A stretch of 64,000 nucleotides of DNA from Methanocaldococcus villosus KIN24-T80 (GCF_000371805.1 NZ_AQUK01000001.1:310001-374000), one strand, 5' to 3'. Positions 22,286 to 32,992 are shown, counted from the stretch's first letter. A program made the numbers and translations. Notes: generated from the sequence alone by a model not told the origin.

Positions 22286-22289
<4 letters not shown>
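21099..22289 (+). CDS. hmgA: Hydroxymethylglutaryl-CoA reductase (NADPH), class I
   Basis: A 396-residue enzyme that makes mevalonate for archaeal isoprenoid lipids. The catalytic Glu96 is in TTEGALVAS, the cofactor motif is GDAMGMNM, GTVGGGT lies near the C-terminal third, and His391 in GHLGKAH is the class I catalytic histidine. It lacks the membrane anchor of eukaryotic forms. ATG at 21099 follows GGTGA. The membrane protein gene after it overlaps by four bases (ATGA). Confidence 0.96.
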
Positions 22290-23586
<1,297 letters not shown>

Positions 23587-23601
23587 ATTTGGTGAGAGTA
23601 A

Positions 23602-23943
23602 ATGCCTAATTATCATGTGACACTACAAGCTGCATATATAGTGAGAAATGTTGATGATGTAGAGGATGCTATTAATATAGCTATATCACAGATAGGTAAG
23701 ACTTTAAACAAAGCTGGAATGAATTATGTTGATATAGATGTGGGTTTAACAGTTTGTCCAAAATGTGGGGAATTGATAGATTGTGTATTAGTTGTAGCAA
23801 GAACAGCTTTAGTGGGAGTGTTATTATCAATGAAAGTTTTTAATGCTGAAAATCAGGAACATGCTATAAGAATAGCTAAAGCTACAATAGGAAAAGTTTT
23901 AAAAGATATTCCATTAGAGCCTGTAGAAGTTGTAGAAATCTAA
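23602..23943 (+). CDS. UPF0212/DUF555 family protein
   Basis: A 113-residue archaeal protein of unknown function. The family features are the start [16 protein letters not shown], a [10 protein letters not shown] zinc-like motif near residues 51-60, and a C-terminal alpha/beta stretch ending [10 protein letters not shown]. The cysteines suggest metal binding. It ends with a four-base overlap against the convergent CBS gene. Confidence 0.78.
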   Translation: MPNYHVTLQAAYIVRNVDDVEDAINIAISQIGKTLNKAGMNYVDIDVGLTVCPKCGELIDCVLVVARTALVGVLLSMKVFNAENQEHAIRIAKATIGKVLKDIPLEPVEVVEI

Positions 23944-24323
23944 TCTAATAATTCTGAAAATAATTTAATTATATCTTTTGATGATAAAACACCAACTATA
24001 ACTTCTTCACATGAAGATTTCACATATAGATGGTGTATTTTATTTTCAGCCATAATTTCTACTGCTTTTTCTAAAGGAGTTTCTGGATTAACAGTTATAA
24101 CTTTTGTAGTCATTATTTCCTCTGCAGTTTTTTCTAAGTCTTTATAATGCTTTAAAATATCAGTATCTGTTATAACTCCCCAATACTGATGCCCATCTGA
24201 AACCACAACAGAAGAAATGTTATGTTTTGCCATAATTTTTATTATATCTTTAAGTTTAGCCTCTAAAGGAACTTCTACAACTCCTTTTACCATTACATCT
24301 CTTACTAAATATTTTGATATCAT
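23940..24323 (-). CDS. Two-CBS-domain protein
   Basis: A 127-residue protein made of a CBS pair: [16 protein letters not shown] to [10 protein letters not shown], and [16 protein letters not shown] to [10 protein letters not shown]. Such pairs bind adenosine nucleotides and act as energy sensors; the partner is unknown. The ATG follows GGGGGAGGG. It is the last gene of the minus-strand group starting at hemL, separated from the zinc-ribbon gene by 96 bases that hold a C/D box RNA. Confidence 0.85.
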   Translation of the reverse strand: MISKYLVRDVMVKGVVEVPLEAKLKDIIKIMAKHNISSVVVSDGHQYWGVITDTDILKHYKDLEKTAEEIMTTKVITVNPETPLEKAVEIMAENKIHHLYVKSSCEEVIVGVLSSKDIIKLFSELLD

Positions 24324-24347
24324 TTTTTCCCTCCCCCTATATAAAGT

Positions 24348-24413
24348 CCCTCTCAGTTAGTGCCGATTTCATCATTAAAAAATTCAGTGGGGGTAACTTT
24401 CATCATTGAGGGG
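24348..24413 (-). ncRNA. C/D box sRNA (2'-O-methylation guide)
   Basis: On the minus strand the order is exact: terminal stem CCCTC (24412-24408), C box ATGATGA (24406-24400), a 12-nt guide (24399-24388), D' CTGA (24387-24384), an 8-nt spacer, C' ATGATGA (24375-24369), a 12-nt guide (24368-24357), D CTGA (24356-24353), and GAGGG (24352-24348) closing the stem. The fifth base before each D box predicts methylation at the G after UGGG in UGGGGGUAACUU and at the U after UUAG in UUAGUGCCGAUU of the targets, probably rRNA. It sits in the 96-base gap before the CBS gene. Confidence 0.9.
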
Positions 24414-24419
24414 TTGTTC

Positions 24420-24608
24420 TTATTTTAAAAATATAGTAATTATATAATATAATAATATTAACACAACTATTCCCAAAAACATATATTGTGTTCTCATCAT
24501 AGCCTTTCTTTTCTTTAAATATTCAATTCTACACTTATCAGAGCAGAAAACTTTATCTGGTGGAATAGAGATTCCACAATTTAAACAGTGTCTATGTGGT
24601 TCAATCAT
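24420..24608 (-). CDS. Small zinc-ribbon membrane protein (DUF2116-like)
   Basis: A 62-residue protein. An N-terminal zinc ribbon, HCLNCGISIPPDKVFCSDKC (residues 7-26), has CxxC and CxxxC halves. One membrane segment (about 43-60) follows. It is like the DUF2116 group of archaeal zinc-ribbon proteins; the function is unknown. Its start overlaps the UMP kinase stop by four bases, so it is translated with pyrH. Confidence 0.75.
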   Translation of the reverse strand: MIEPHRHCLNCGISIPPDKVFCSDKCRIEYLKKRKAMMRTQYMFLGIVVLILLYYIITIFLK

Positions 24609-25279
24609 TCTATCACAGTTCCATTAATTTTTCCAATTATAGCATTTAATAAATTTTCTGGCTCTCCTTTAACAATAATTGTCCTTATTCTTGCTCTCTC
24701 TATTATCTTTGCAGCTAATGGATCCACTACACTGGAGCTACCAGCTTCAGATGAAGCTTTTAAAGCTATCTCAAAGAGTTCTTTAAATGAGAGCTTATTA
24801 TATTTTTTAGCATCTTTATATTTTTTAGGATCTTTGTCATAAACTCCATCAACATTTGTGGCTATAACCAATAAATCTGCTTTTATATATTCTGCCAACA
24901 TAGCTGATACTGCATCAGTTGTATGGCCTGGATGTGTTCCACCCATAACTGGAATTTTGTTTAATTTTAATATTAATTCTGCCTCTTCAAAATTTTTAGG
25001 AATAGATTTAATAGCATACTCTCCTAAAGCTGAAATAATTAGCATAGCATTTAATCTTGTAGCTTCTATTCCAATAGCATCACAGAAGCTATTATCAGCA
25101 TTAAATTGCTTAGCAGCTTTTATATATTCTCTAGCCGTCCTTCCACCACCAACAACTACTGCAACTTCATGACCTTCATCTTTAATTTTTTTTAAGATAT
25201 TTGAAATTGCTTTTATCTTTTCAACATCTATATTGTTTGGAGCTAATATAGAACCCCCAATATCAAAAACTATTCTCAT
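24605..25279 (-). CDS. pyrH: Uridylate kinase, archaeal type
   Basis: A 224-residue amino acid kinase family protein that phosphorylates UMP. Visible motifs are FDIGGSILAP at the start, VVVGGGRTAREYI, GGTHPGHTTDAVSA for UMP binding, TNVDGVYDKDPKK and AGSSSVVDPLAAKII. These place it in the archaeal UMP kinase branch and not with isopentenyl phosphate kinase, which shares the fold. It follows hemL by four bases. Confidence 0.92.
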   Translation of the reverse strand: MRIVFDIGGSILAPNNIDVEKIKAISNILKKIKDEGHEVAVVVGGGRTAREYIKAAKQFNADNSFCDAIGIEATRLNAMLIISALGEYAIKSIPKNFEEAELILKLNKIPVMGGTHPGHTTDAVSAMLAEYIKADLLVIATNVDGVYDKDPKKYKDAKKYNKLSFKELFEIALKASSEAGSSSVVDPLAAKIIERARIRTIIVKGEPENLLNAIIGKINGTVIE

Positions 25280-25283
25280 AATT

Positions 25284-26549
25284 TCACTCTTTCAATTTTT
25301 TAAATACCTCTTCTAACACATTTATTGTTTTTTCTAAAGCTTCACCATGTTTTATACATGTAAAACAGCATTCAAACTGAGATGGTGGAATAAAAACTCC
25401 CCTCTTTAATAATTCATAGAAATAATTCATAAACATTTTTATGTCACTCTTTTTAGCAATATCATAATTTATAACATCTTCCTTATTAAAGTAGATTTGA
25501 AACATAGAGCCAATATTATAAACTCTTGCTTCTATATTATATTTTTCTATTAAATCTCTTAAAGTATTAGCTAATGTTTCAGCAAATTTGAATGTCTTTT
25601 TATAAAATTCATCATCTAACTGCTTCAATGTAGCTATTCCTGCAGTCACTGAAACAGGATTACCATTAAATGTTCCAGCTTGATACACTTTTCCTAATGG
25701 GGAAAAATTATTCATAATTTCTTCTTTTCCTGCTATAGCCCCTATTGGATAACCTCCTCCTAAGATTTTTCCTAATGTTGTTATGTCTGGAATTACATTA
25801 AAATATTCTTGTGCTCCTCCTCTTGCCAGTCTAAAACCAGTTATTACTTCATCAAATATTAGTAATATTCCCTCTTCTTCTGTTATTTCTCTTAAAAATT
25901 TTAAAAAACCATTTTTTGGTAGAATACATCCAACATTAGCCATTACTGGTTCAACCATAATACATGCTATTTCATCTTTATTCTCTTTTATAGCCTTTTC
26001 CACTGCATCTTCATCATTGAATGGAACTAAAATAGTGTTTTTAACAGTTTCTTCAGGAATTCCTAAAGAATTTGGAGCCCCATGAGTTAAAGCTCCACTA
26101 CCACTTTTTACTAAAACATAATCATGTGCTCCATGATATGCTCCATCAAATTTTATAATCTTTTTTCTTCCAGTGTAACCTCTTGCTAACCTAATAGCTG
26201 ACATTGTAGCCTCAGTTCCTGAATTAACAAATCTTACCTTTTCAGCTGATGGAACATAAGAAACTACAAGTTTAGCTAACTCTATTTCTTTTTCTGTAGG
26301 GCATCCAAATGTAGAACCTTTTCTTATTTGCTCTATTACCTCTTTAATAACTATTTCATTACAATGACCTAATACTAGAGGACCATAAGCTAAACAATAA
26401 TCAATATATTTATTACCATCAACATCATAAATATAACATCCTTCACCTCTATCAACAAAAAAAGGATATGGTTCAAAATATCTAACAGGGCTATTAACTC
26501 CACCAACTAAGTATTTTTTTGCTTCTTCAAATAACTCTTTAGATTTCAT
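25284..26549 (-). CDS. hemL: Glutamate-1-semialdehyde 2,1-aminomutase
   Basis: A 421-residue PLP enzyme of fold type I that makes 5-aminolevulinate for tetrapyrroles, including F430 and cobamides. GVNSPVR lies near residue 17, [17 protein letters not shown] binds the cofactor, FDEVITGFR supplies the Asp, and the PLP lysine is in [14 protein letters not shown]. It is first of a minus-strand group with pyrH, the zinc-ribbon gene and the CBS gene. The CRISPR array begins about 57 bases upstream of its start. Confidence 0.95.
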   Translation of the reverse strand: MKSKELFEEAKKYLVGGVNSPVRYFEPYPFFVDRGEGCYIYDVDGNKYIDYCLAYGPLVLGHCNEIVIKEVIEQIRKGSTFGCPTEKEIELAKLVVSYVPSAEKVRFVNSGTEATMSAIRLARGYTGRKKIIKFDGAYHGAHDYVLVKSGSGALTHGAPNSLGIPEETVKNTILVPFNDEDAVEKAIKENKDEIACIMVEPVMANVGCILPKNGFLKFLREITEEEGILLIFDEVITGFRLARGGAQEYFNVIPDITTLGKILGGGYPIGAIAGKEEIMNNFSPLGKVYQAGTFNGNPVSVTAGIATLKQLDDEFYKKTFKFAETLANTLRDLIEKYNIEARVYNIGSMFQIYFNKEDVINYDIAKKSDIKMFMNYFYELLKRGVFIPPSQFECCFTCIKHGEALEKTINVLEEVFKKLKE

Positions 26550-26606
26550 GAACCCACCTATATTCTCAATGTGTTTTTATTATTATTTAAAATTTTATAT
26601 TTATTT

Positions 26607-27160
26607 TTAACTCTCCTTGTTTTAATGGATGAGCGATTCAAACATAGTCCTACCCATATTTTGACCGTTTGTGTACAGTTTCCATCCTTGTTTTAATGGA
26701 TAAGCGATTCAAACAGTTTTAGAGATGACACAATGAACAGGGATAGAGGTTTCCATCCTTGTTTTAATGGATAAGCGATTCAAACGATAATATCAGTTAG
26801 TTATCCAGACTTCTTAAAGATGTTTCCATCCTTGTTTTAATGGATAAGCGATTCAAACATTATGTGGCTAGAATGAATAAAATAGCAATAGAAACAAATA
26901 ATATGTTTCCATCCTTGTTTTAATGGATAAGCGATTCAAACAAGCAAAGACGCAGCTGAGAAGTTAGAATCCAAAATGTTTCCATCCTTGTTTTAATGGA
27001 TAAGCGATTCAAACAGGATATGGATTATTTATATGAGTTTTATTACCATGGTTTCCATCCTTGTTTTAATGGATGAGCGATTCAAACATATAATAAAAAG
27101 ATCATTATTGAAAATTGTTGAAAGTTTCCATCCTTGTTTTAATGGATGAGCGATTCAAAC
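26607..27160 (-). CRISPR. CRISPR array, 8 repeats and 7 spacers, leader on the right
   Basis: The 37-bp repeats start at 26607, 26678, 26749, 26822, 26905, 26978, 27051 and 27124. Read on the minus strand they begin GTTTGAATCGC and end AAGGATGGAAAC, giving an ATGGAAAC handle of the type I style. The leftmost repeat has lost about the last eight bases of that orientation, as leader-distal repeats often do. Repeats 1, 7 and 8 read GATGAGCG where 2-6 read GATAAGCG (plus strand). Spacers are 34, 34, 36, 46, 36, 36 and 36 bases. No cas gene lies in the window. Confidence 0.97.
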
Positions 27161-27590
27161 CCTATGCAACCACTAATTATATTCGCCAAAACTCCTATAT
27201 AAACCTTTCTTTTTCAACTAGAATTTTCTTACTGCCCAATTATTAAAACCTTTATAAAGTTAAGAAAGATTATGCAAATTATTTATAAATATAACGCACA
27301 ACTGTATCATAAAATATAAACAATTATAACTTATCTAACTAAAATAAAAACAAACTAAACATAAAACCATAAAAATAAAAATAAATAACAAAAATAATTA
27401 AAAAATCTCAATTTTAATTAGAAAAAATCATTATTACTTTTCACTAATTTTCTCATACAAATTTTAACAAGAGGATATATAAAGGCAAGAAAAGTTAATT
27501 AGAAAAATTGATATAGTTATTAAAAATCTTTATATATAGTTTATATATTTAAATGTAGATAAACTCTAAAAAATTTTTAAGGTCAAAATT
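27161..27590 (-). promoter_or_regulatory. CRISPR leader and gene-free region
   Basis: This 430-base AT-rich stretch has no credible gene. On the minus strand TTTATATA (27203-27196) preceded by GAAAGG gives a promoter about 25 bases before about 27172, just ahead of the first repeat at 27160. On the plus strand TTTATATATA (27529-27538) is placed to drive cobY at 27591. The part between, roughly 27240-27480, is nearly all A and T and I see nothing further in it. Confidence 0.7.
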
Positions 27591-28148
27591 ATGGATGCAT
27601 TAGTAATGGCTGGTGGTAAAGGAAAGAGATTAGGAGGTCTAGAAAAACCATTAATAAAAATAAATAAGAAACATCTTATTGACTATATAATTTCTGCTTT
27701 AAATGAATCTAAGATAAAAAATATATATGTAGCTACTTCACCATATACACAGAGAACTAAAGAATATTTAAAAAAACATTATAAAAACATTTTTATAATA
27801 GAAACTCCTGGAAATGGATATATAGAAGATTTAAATTATTGTATAAAATATTTTAAAGAACCATTCTTAACTGTTTGCTCAGACATAATAAATCTAAATT
27901 CTAAGCTCATAAATGATATAATAGACTATTATAGAAAAAGTGATGTAGAGGCTCTAAATGTTATGATACCAAAAGATATATACCCTAACCCACATCTATG
28001 TTATGAGAATTTAGTTCCTGCAGGAATAAATATTGTTTCTCCTAAAAAAGGCTATCAAAAAGAAGGAATCTATATAACAAAAAAATTAATCTTTAACATT
28101 AATACAAAGGAAGATTTATTATTAGCTAAAAAGCTTTTTGAGAGGTAA
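27591..28148 (+). CDS. cobY: GTP:adenosylcobinamide-phosphate guanylyltransferase
   Basis: A 185-residue nucleotidyltransferase that activates cobinamide phosphate with GTP in archaeal cobamide synthesis, replacing bacterial CobU. The N-terminal MAGGKGKRLGGLEKPL binds GTP and LTVCSDIINL carries the metal-binding Asp. The C-terminal NINTKEDLLLAKKLF is common in the family. The PRC-barrel gene follows after five bases. Confidence 0.9.
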   Translation: MDALVMAGGKGKRLGGLEKPLIKINKKHLIDYIISALNESKIKNIYVATSPYTQRTKEYLKKHYKNIFIIETPGNGYIEDLNYCIKYFKEPFLTVCSDIINLNSKLINDIIDYYRKSDVEALNVMIPKDIYPNPHLCYENLVPAGINIVSPKKGYQKEGIYITKKLIFNINTKEDLLLAKKLFER

Positions 28149-28153
28149 TATAT

Positions 28154-28420
28154 ATGAAAAAGCTTCCTGCTAAAATAATATTTGGAAAGAATATTGTAGG
28201 AAACCTTGGGAGTGTTTTAGGTAGAGTAGTTGATATAGTTTTTGATGAGAAAATAGGAAAGATAGTTTCTTTAGAAGTAGAGCCAGAAGAGGGTAGTCCA
28301 ATAGATATAGCTGATGGAAAAAATGTTTTTATTCCATATAAAGCTGTAATAGCTATAAAAGATGTTGTTGTAATAGATGAGAAATATCTGACCCAAGCAT
28401 ATATAAAGCCTGTTGAATAA
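28154..28420 (+). CDS. PRC-barrel domain protein
   Basis: An 88-residue single PRC-barrel domain, with GNLGSVLGRVVDIVFDEKIGKIVSLEVEP and a C-terminal strand VVVIDEKYL. Such small barrels occur in archaeal RNA metabolism and in the recently described archaeal division factors (CdpB family); which of these applies cannot be told from sequence alone. It is placed between cobY and a regulator gene on the same strand. Confidence 0.8.
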   Translation: MKKLPAKIIFGKNIVGNLGSVLGRVVDIVFDEKIGKIVSLEVEPEEGSPIDIADGKNVFIPYKAVIAIKDVVVIDEKYLTQAYIKPVE

Positions 28421-28421
28421 T

Positions 28422-29198
28422 ATGAAAGCTGATATTATTCTAAAAGACAAAGATAAATTTGTAACATCAAATCAAATCTTGTTACTTTTAGCTTTATATA
28501 AAACAAAGTCTCAAAATTCTGCTGCAAAATTGTTAAATATTTCTCCATCTTCATTTAATATACAATTAAAGAGGTTAGAAAAGAAACTTGGATTTAAACT
28601 ATATTACTCTTCTCCAAATGGTACTGTGTTAACAGAAAAGGCTATAAATTTATTAGAAGAATATTTAATAAAAAAAAGTAGATTAGAAAGTGAGAGATTT
28701 ACAGTTTCAGGATATATTTCTGGAGAATTGGCTAAAAAATTATTTGATGATCCTATTATAACATCCTTTAATAATGCCATAAAACTATTAAAAATGGATC
28801 TTGTTGATATTCTTGGTTTGGATGATAGCTATTGGCTATATAGGTTAGAAGATGATAGATTTTTAAAGAGTGAAGTAGGGAATAAAAAAATAGATATTAT
28901 ACACACTTATGAAGACCATTTTGTTATGGTGTATAAAGAAGAGTTTAATTATAAAAACCTTATTGGGATAAGATATAGCCCACATAGAATTTTATATAAT
29001 ATATTAAAGAGTAATAATATAAATTTTAGAGTTAGAATAAGAGTTAATAATCCATTTAAAGCTATTGAATTAGTTAATAAAGGGTATAGTTTATTTTTAA
29101 ATGAATCCTTAATTAAATATGCGGAAGGTTTAAATATAGAATATCCTAAATTTTATGAGAAAACAATACATACCATTACATTTATAAAACTTTATTAG
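28422..29198 (+). CDS. LysR/ModE-like transcriptional regulator
   Basis: A 258-residue protein. Residues about 15-75 form a LysR/ModE-type winged helix (SQNSAAKLLNISPSSFNIQLKRLEKKLGFKLYY). A 170-residue effector part contains SGYISGELAKKLFDDP and IIHTYEDHFVMVYKEEF, a degenerate periplasmic-binding-like fold. The effector is unknown. ATG at 28422 follows a weak site; TTG at 28413 would overlap the PRC gene. A LysR-type regulator (HrsM) represses selenium-free hydrogenases in Methanococcus; equivalence here is only a guess prompted by nearby fru genes. Confidence 0.72.
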   Translation: MKADIILKDKDKFVTSNQILLLLALYKTKSQNSAAKLLNISPSSFNIQLKRLEKKLGFKLYYSSPNGTVLTEKAINLLEEYLIKKSRLESERFTVSGYISGELAKKLFDDPIITSFNNAIKLLKMDLVDILGLDDSYWLYRLEDDRFLKSEVGNKKIDIIHTYEDHFVMVYKEEFNYKNLIGIRYSPHRILYNILKSNNINFRVRIRVNNPFKAIELVNKGYSLFLNESLIKYAEGLNIEYPKFYEKTIHTITFIKLY

Positions 29199-29208
29199 GT
29201 GAAACATT

Positions 29209-29601
29209 ATGAGTGTTTGGCAAGGTAGAAGTAGAAGAAAACCTTCTGGAGGAATGTATAAAAAAGCTAGAAAAAAGAGAAAATATGAAATGGGAAGAGA
29301 GCCTATAGAGACACATGTTTGTAGTGAAGGAATGAAGTTAAAGATAGTTAGAGTTAGGGGAGGAAATAGAAAGGTAAAAGTTGTTAGAACAGCTTATGCA
29401 AATGTTATTGATCCTGAAACAAATATAGCTAAAAAAGTAAAAATAATAACAGTAAAAGAAAACCAAGCAAATATACACTATGTTAGAAGAAATGTTATAA
29501 CAAAAGGAGCTATTATTGAAACTGAATTAGGATTAGCAAAAGTAACTTCAAGACCTGGGCAAGATGGAACAGTTAATGCTGTTTTAATAAAAGAGAATTA
29601 A
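29209..29601 (+). CDS. rps8e: Ribosomal protein S8e
   Basis: A 130-residue small-subunit protein found only in archaea and eukaryotes. The basic start [14 protein letters not shown] and the RKYEMGREP segment are diagnostic, with the beta-rich body to [10 protein letters not shown]. It stands alone, away from the main ribosomal operon at 55.6-64 kb. ATG follows GGTGAAACATT. It converges with fruB, ends overlapping by four bases. Confidence 0.95.
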   Translation: MSVWQGRSRRKPSGGMYKKARKKRKYEMGREPIETHVCSEGMKLKIVRVRGGNRKVKVVRTAYANVIDPETNIAKKVKIITVKENQANIHYVRRNVITKGAIIETELGLAKVTSRPGQDGTVNAVLIKEN

Positions 29602-30446
29602 TGTGGAACTGGTAAATTAAGCTCTTTTCTATGCTCTATTTCTTTACTATTCTTATCTTTTTTAGTTTTAGCTAATTTTATAACAAGATCTAAACCTGGC
29701 TTAACCTCTTCTATTGGCTTTATTTCTAAGTAACCATCTTCCACCATTTTATTAAAGAATTCTTCTCCTTTTTTAGTTCTAATAAATACTGTACTCCATC
29801 CATCAGGGCTACCTACTGATCCTGTGGAGATATCTGCTAACTCAGCTGTATAATCTAAACAGACATGACAGGATGTTTGTTCATATGGATGAGTTTCTTT
29901 TAACTTTATAGCTTTTGTTTCTCCCCATCTTGTATAAACCCAGAACTTACCTTTTCCAATATCTAATTTAACAACATCATCCATCTTCACATTACAATGC
30001 TCCTCAACAATTAATTTTAAACCTTCATATGGGAAGTTCTCCATACAGAATATACCAATAATTAAAGCAATTTTATCAGCTACATGTCTAAAGCCTAAAG
30101 GATATTTTATAAGCTTTCTAACTGCTCTAACTTGACAAGGTGTCCCAACTACCCCTATTTTTTCACATCCATATTCCCTTGCAGCAGATTTCAAAACAGA
30201 TATATTAGGGCAAACACTATATTTTGTCCCTGCTGCTTCTAAAACTTCTTCAACAGTTGTAGCTACTTTAGGGTAAGGCATAAACCCATCTTTTTTGTCT
30301 GCAACTATAACCCCATCTAATAAATTGTTCTCTAAACCATATATAAAAGCTGTTGAAACAATCCCCCCATCTTGGGACTTTTTTAAAACTTCTTTTAATT
30401 TAGATCTTGCTGAAACAACTTTTATATATTTTCCAAGCTCGCTCAT
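29598..30446 (-). CDS. fruB: F420-reducing hydrogenase beta subunit
   Basis: A 282-residue FrhB-type iron-sulfur flavoprotein that reduces coenzyme F420 at its FAD with electrons from Fru[17 protein letters not shown] near residue 25, [12 protein letters not shown] and [22 protein letters not shown] with cluster cysteines match the FrhB/FdhB family. It is last in the A-D-G-B operon, separated from fruG by a single base. The related FdhB of formate dehydrogenase is excluded by the operon. Confidence 0.93.
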   Translation of the reverse strand: MSELGKYIKVVSARSKLKEVLKKSQDGGIVSTAFIYGLENNLLDGVIVADKKDGFMPYPKVATTVEEVLEAAGTKYSVCPNISVLKSAAREYGCEKIGVVGTPCQVRAVRKLIKYPLGFRHVADKIALIIGIFCMENFPYEGLKLIVEEHCNVKMDDVVKLDIGKGKFWVYTRWGETKAIKLKETHPYEQTSCHVCLDYTAELADISTGSVGSPDGWSTVFIRTKKGEEFFNKMVEDGYLEIKPIEEVKPGLDLVIKLAKTKKDKNSKEIEHRKELNLPVPH

Positions 30447-30447
30447 G

Positions 30448-31125
30448 TTATTCCCCCTCTATATTTTCCAAGAACTTTGGATATCTAATCCTTGGACATT
30501 GGAAAGAACATACTCCACATTTTATACATGTCTCTTTAATTACAGGCCTGCCATCTATCATCTCTATAGCTCTTGTTGGACAGGAGGCTGCACATGTTCC
30601 ACAGCCCATACACAGATCTTTATTAACAACCTCAGTTATCAAATCACATCCACATGCTTTTGTTTTCTTATCAACAAATAAGGAAAGGTAATCTACATCA
30701 TTATTCAATAAGGCTAAAATCACATTATATATTATATCAGGACTTGGAGGGCAACCAGGAATAGAAAGGTCCACATTTATAACCTCTGATAATGGAGTAA
30801 AGGCATTATGTACTGGTTTTGGCTTTTGGTTTCCTTTACAAAATCTTGTTATTCCTCCTGTAACAGCACAAGATCCAAGGGCTATAACAATCTTAGCTCT
30901 CTCCCTAACCTCCTTAGCAACTTCCAATGAGTGATGATCATCTAAACAAACAGCTCCTTCAACTATAGCTATATCACATTCAGGAATTTCTCTAACATCC
31001 ATTAATGTCTGAGAATAAACTAATTCAACCTTATCTAAAACTTCAAGTAACCTTTCATACAAATCTGTTAATGAAACTAAACATCCACAACAGCTACAAA
31101 GTTGTACATGGGCTATTTTAACCAT
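30448..31125 (-). CDS. fruG: F420-reducing hydrogenase gamma (small) subunit
   Basis: A 225-residue small NiFe-hydrogenase subunit. The proximal cluster ligands start with CSCCGC near residue 10 and continue in LGSCAVTGG and [12 protein letters not shown]. Two ferredoxin-type clusters follow: [13 protein letters not shown] and [13 protein letters not shown] in the last 60 residues. It links the NiFe site of FruA to FruB. Its start overlaps fruD by 13 bases. Confidence 0.95.
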   Translation of the reverse strand: MVKIAHVQLCSCCGCLVSLTDLYERLLEVLDKVELVYSQTLMDVREIPECDIAIVEGAVCLDDHHSLEVAKEVRERAKIVIALGSCAVTGGITRFCKGNQKPKPVHNAFTPLSEVINVDLSIPGCPPSPDIIYNVILALLNNDVDYLSLFVDKKTKACGCDLITEVVNKDLCMGCGTCAASCPTRAIEMIDGRPVIKETCIKCGVCSFQCPRIRYPKFLENIEGE

Positions 31126-31607
31126 TTTTTCACCTCTTCAATAACAAGATCACAAGCTCTATCTATAGCATCCTCTACCTCCTTAGAAAGCCCAATATGA
31201 ACATCTGGTTCAGAAATATATTTAGCTTGGCAGCCAATAACCTTTACTTCTATACCTTTTTTAGACAGCTCTTTTAATTTCTCAGCTAATGGATAATTAT
31301 GGATATCAATTCTATCATATCTAACATCTGGGAGCTCTTCTAAGGATAATATCTTCAACTCCCCAGGTTTTAATCCATAGTCAATTACATCCACTAATAA
31401 AACTTTTTTCACTTTAGATTCTTCATCTATTAAAGATAGAACATGTGAAGCGGCACAGCCAGCATCCAATATAGCTATTCTATCATCATTAATTTTCTCT
31501 TTTAACTTTTCAATAACATGATAGGCAAAACCATCATCAGCAAATAAAATATTTCCACAGCCAATAATTAAAATTTCTTTTTGTAAATATGAAGGATTTA
31601 AATCCAT
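31113..31607 (-). CDS. fruD: F420-hydrogenase maturation protease
   Basis: A 164-residue HybD/HycI-type endopeptidase that clips the large subunit after nickel insertion. [20 protein letters not shown] carries the Asp that senses nickel, and [13 protein letters not shown] the second metal-binding Asp. It is preceded by AGAGGGAG. The 49-base gap to fruA is almost filled by the SECIS hairpin, so ribosomes starting here must work next to that structure. Confidence 0.92.
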   Translation of the reverse strand: MDLNPSYLQKEILIIGCGNILFADDGFAYHVIEKLKEKINDDRIAILDAGCAASHVLSLIDEESKVKKVLLVDVIDYGLKPGELKILSLEELPDVRYDRIDIHNYPLAEKLKELSKKGIEVKVIGCQAKYISEPDVHIGLSKEVEDAIDRACDLVIEEVKKWLK

Positions 31608-31622
31608 TTTCTCCCTCTAAAA

Positions 31623-31655
31623 CCCCAGGGTCCCTTTTTAGGGTTCCCCTTGGGG
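31623..31655 (-). promoter_or_regulatory. SECIS element of fruA (3' untranslated region)
   Basis: On the minus strand, directly after the fruA stop: CCCCA (31655-31651) pairs with TGGGG (31627-31623), A31650 is bulged, and GGG pairs with CCC. An internal loop of GAA (31646-31644) faces A31631, and CCC/GGG is closed by the loop TAAAAA. GAA opposite A between GC stems is the conserved archaeal SECIS core that directs Sec insertion at UGA. Confidence 0.9.
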
Positions 31656-31656
31656 C

Positions 31657-32865
31657 TTATAACATTCTTTTTTCAATAACTCTGTTATCTTCTTTAACTA
31701 TTATATGGGTTGCACATGAAGCTCATATGTCATAAGCTCTCATAATTACTTCAGCATACTGGTGAGGATAGCCTTCAATAGCTTTTTCAACTACTGGGAA
31801 GTTCCAAGTGGAAGCTGCTGTTATTGAATATCTCTTTATTTTTCCATCTTTGGTTGTTTCAGCCATGTGAACATTTGTTCCTCTTGGAGCTTCATGTATT
31901 CCAATTCCAAATCCTTCTTTGTATTCAATCTCTGCCCTTGTTTTTCCATTTATATTAACTTCATCTAATATTTCATAAGCTCTATAAACTGCTCCAAAAT
32001 TCTCTTTTGCTCTTGCTATGTTAATATCTAAAGCACTTTTTGGCTTGAATTTTCCAAATGTAATCATTCTTGCTCTAGGCCCTACTTCAACAGGACTACC
32101 ATTATATAAAGGTATCATAACAGATGTTTCTAAGCCAATCTCATTTCCATAATATCTCTGTGGAGGGATTTCAATAAATTGATCCCAATCTATTTTCTCC
32201 CTATCTCCATAAGTTGGTGATGTTGCTAAAAATGGACAGTTGTGCATTCCTAAGTTAGGAATACCACTCTCTTCCAAAAATCTCTCAACTAATGGAACAT
32301 ACTTTTCATAAAGCTCATATGCCAACTTTTCATATTCTCTTAAACCATAATAGATCTTAGCTTTAGCCCTTTCAGTAATATTATTTCTAACCCCTCCAAC
32401 AACTAAATTTGGAGGATGTATTCCTTCTCCACCAACTATATCAACTATCATTTGTCCAATTTTTCTCATTTTTTGGATGATTTTTATTAACTCAATTTTT
32501 AATTCTTCTTCACCCTCTTTAATAAAGTCATCAAGTGTTAATAAATGGTGTAATGGATGTGAATGCATCCTATTTCCTAAACCTATTAGCTCCCTCAAAA
32601 GTAACCCATCTTTTGGAACTTCACAGTTTAATGCATTTTCTATAGCTTCACATGAAGCAATACCATGGGTAGCTTGACATATTCCACATATTCTCATAAC
32701 AGCAATAGGAGCAAATTCTATAGGTTTTCCCCTTAACATGGATTCAAATCCTCTAACAGGTGTTGTATTAATGTAATAAGCCCTTTTAACAATCTCTCCT
32801 TCAACTTCCAATATCAACTTTGAATGTCCTTCATGCCTTGTAGTTGGACTTAGTTCAATTCTCAT
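31657..32865 (-). CDS. fruA: F420-reducing hydrogenase alpha subunit, selenoprotein
   Basis: The large NiFe subunit, 402 residues when UGA is read as selenocysteine. The N-terminal NiFe ligands are RICGICQATH. The C-terminal motif normally reads DPCxxCxxH; here it is DI-U-ASCATH, with TGA at 31723-31725 in frame, then 21 further residues to TAA at 31657-31659. A normal gene finder would stop at 31723 and lose the active-site end. The 21-residue tail after CATH includes the protease cleavage region for FruD. ATG at 32865 follows GTGATC; GTG at 32874 is an artefact of that site. Confidence 0.95.
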
Positions 32866-32992
32866 GATGATCACTTTTAAGAATTTTTAAGGTTATAAAT
32901 ATAATTTTAATTTAGCAAATTTATTCTAATATCTCTTTAAAAAAATTAATAAACTAAATTAAATCCTTAAATATGCTAAATGGTTATAGAAA

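Noticed and set aside
23940-26549. pyrH read as isopentenyl phosphate kinase
   Set aside because: GGTHPGHTTDAVSA and SSSVVDPLAAKI fit the archaeal UMP kinase, not the isopentenyl phosphate kinase branch.
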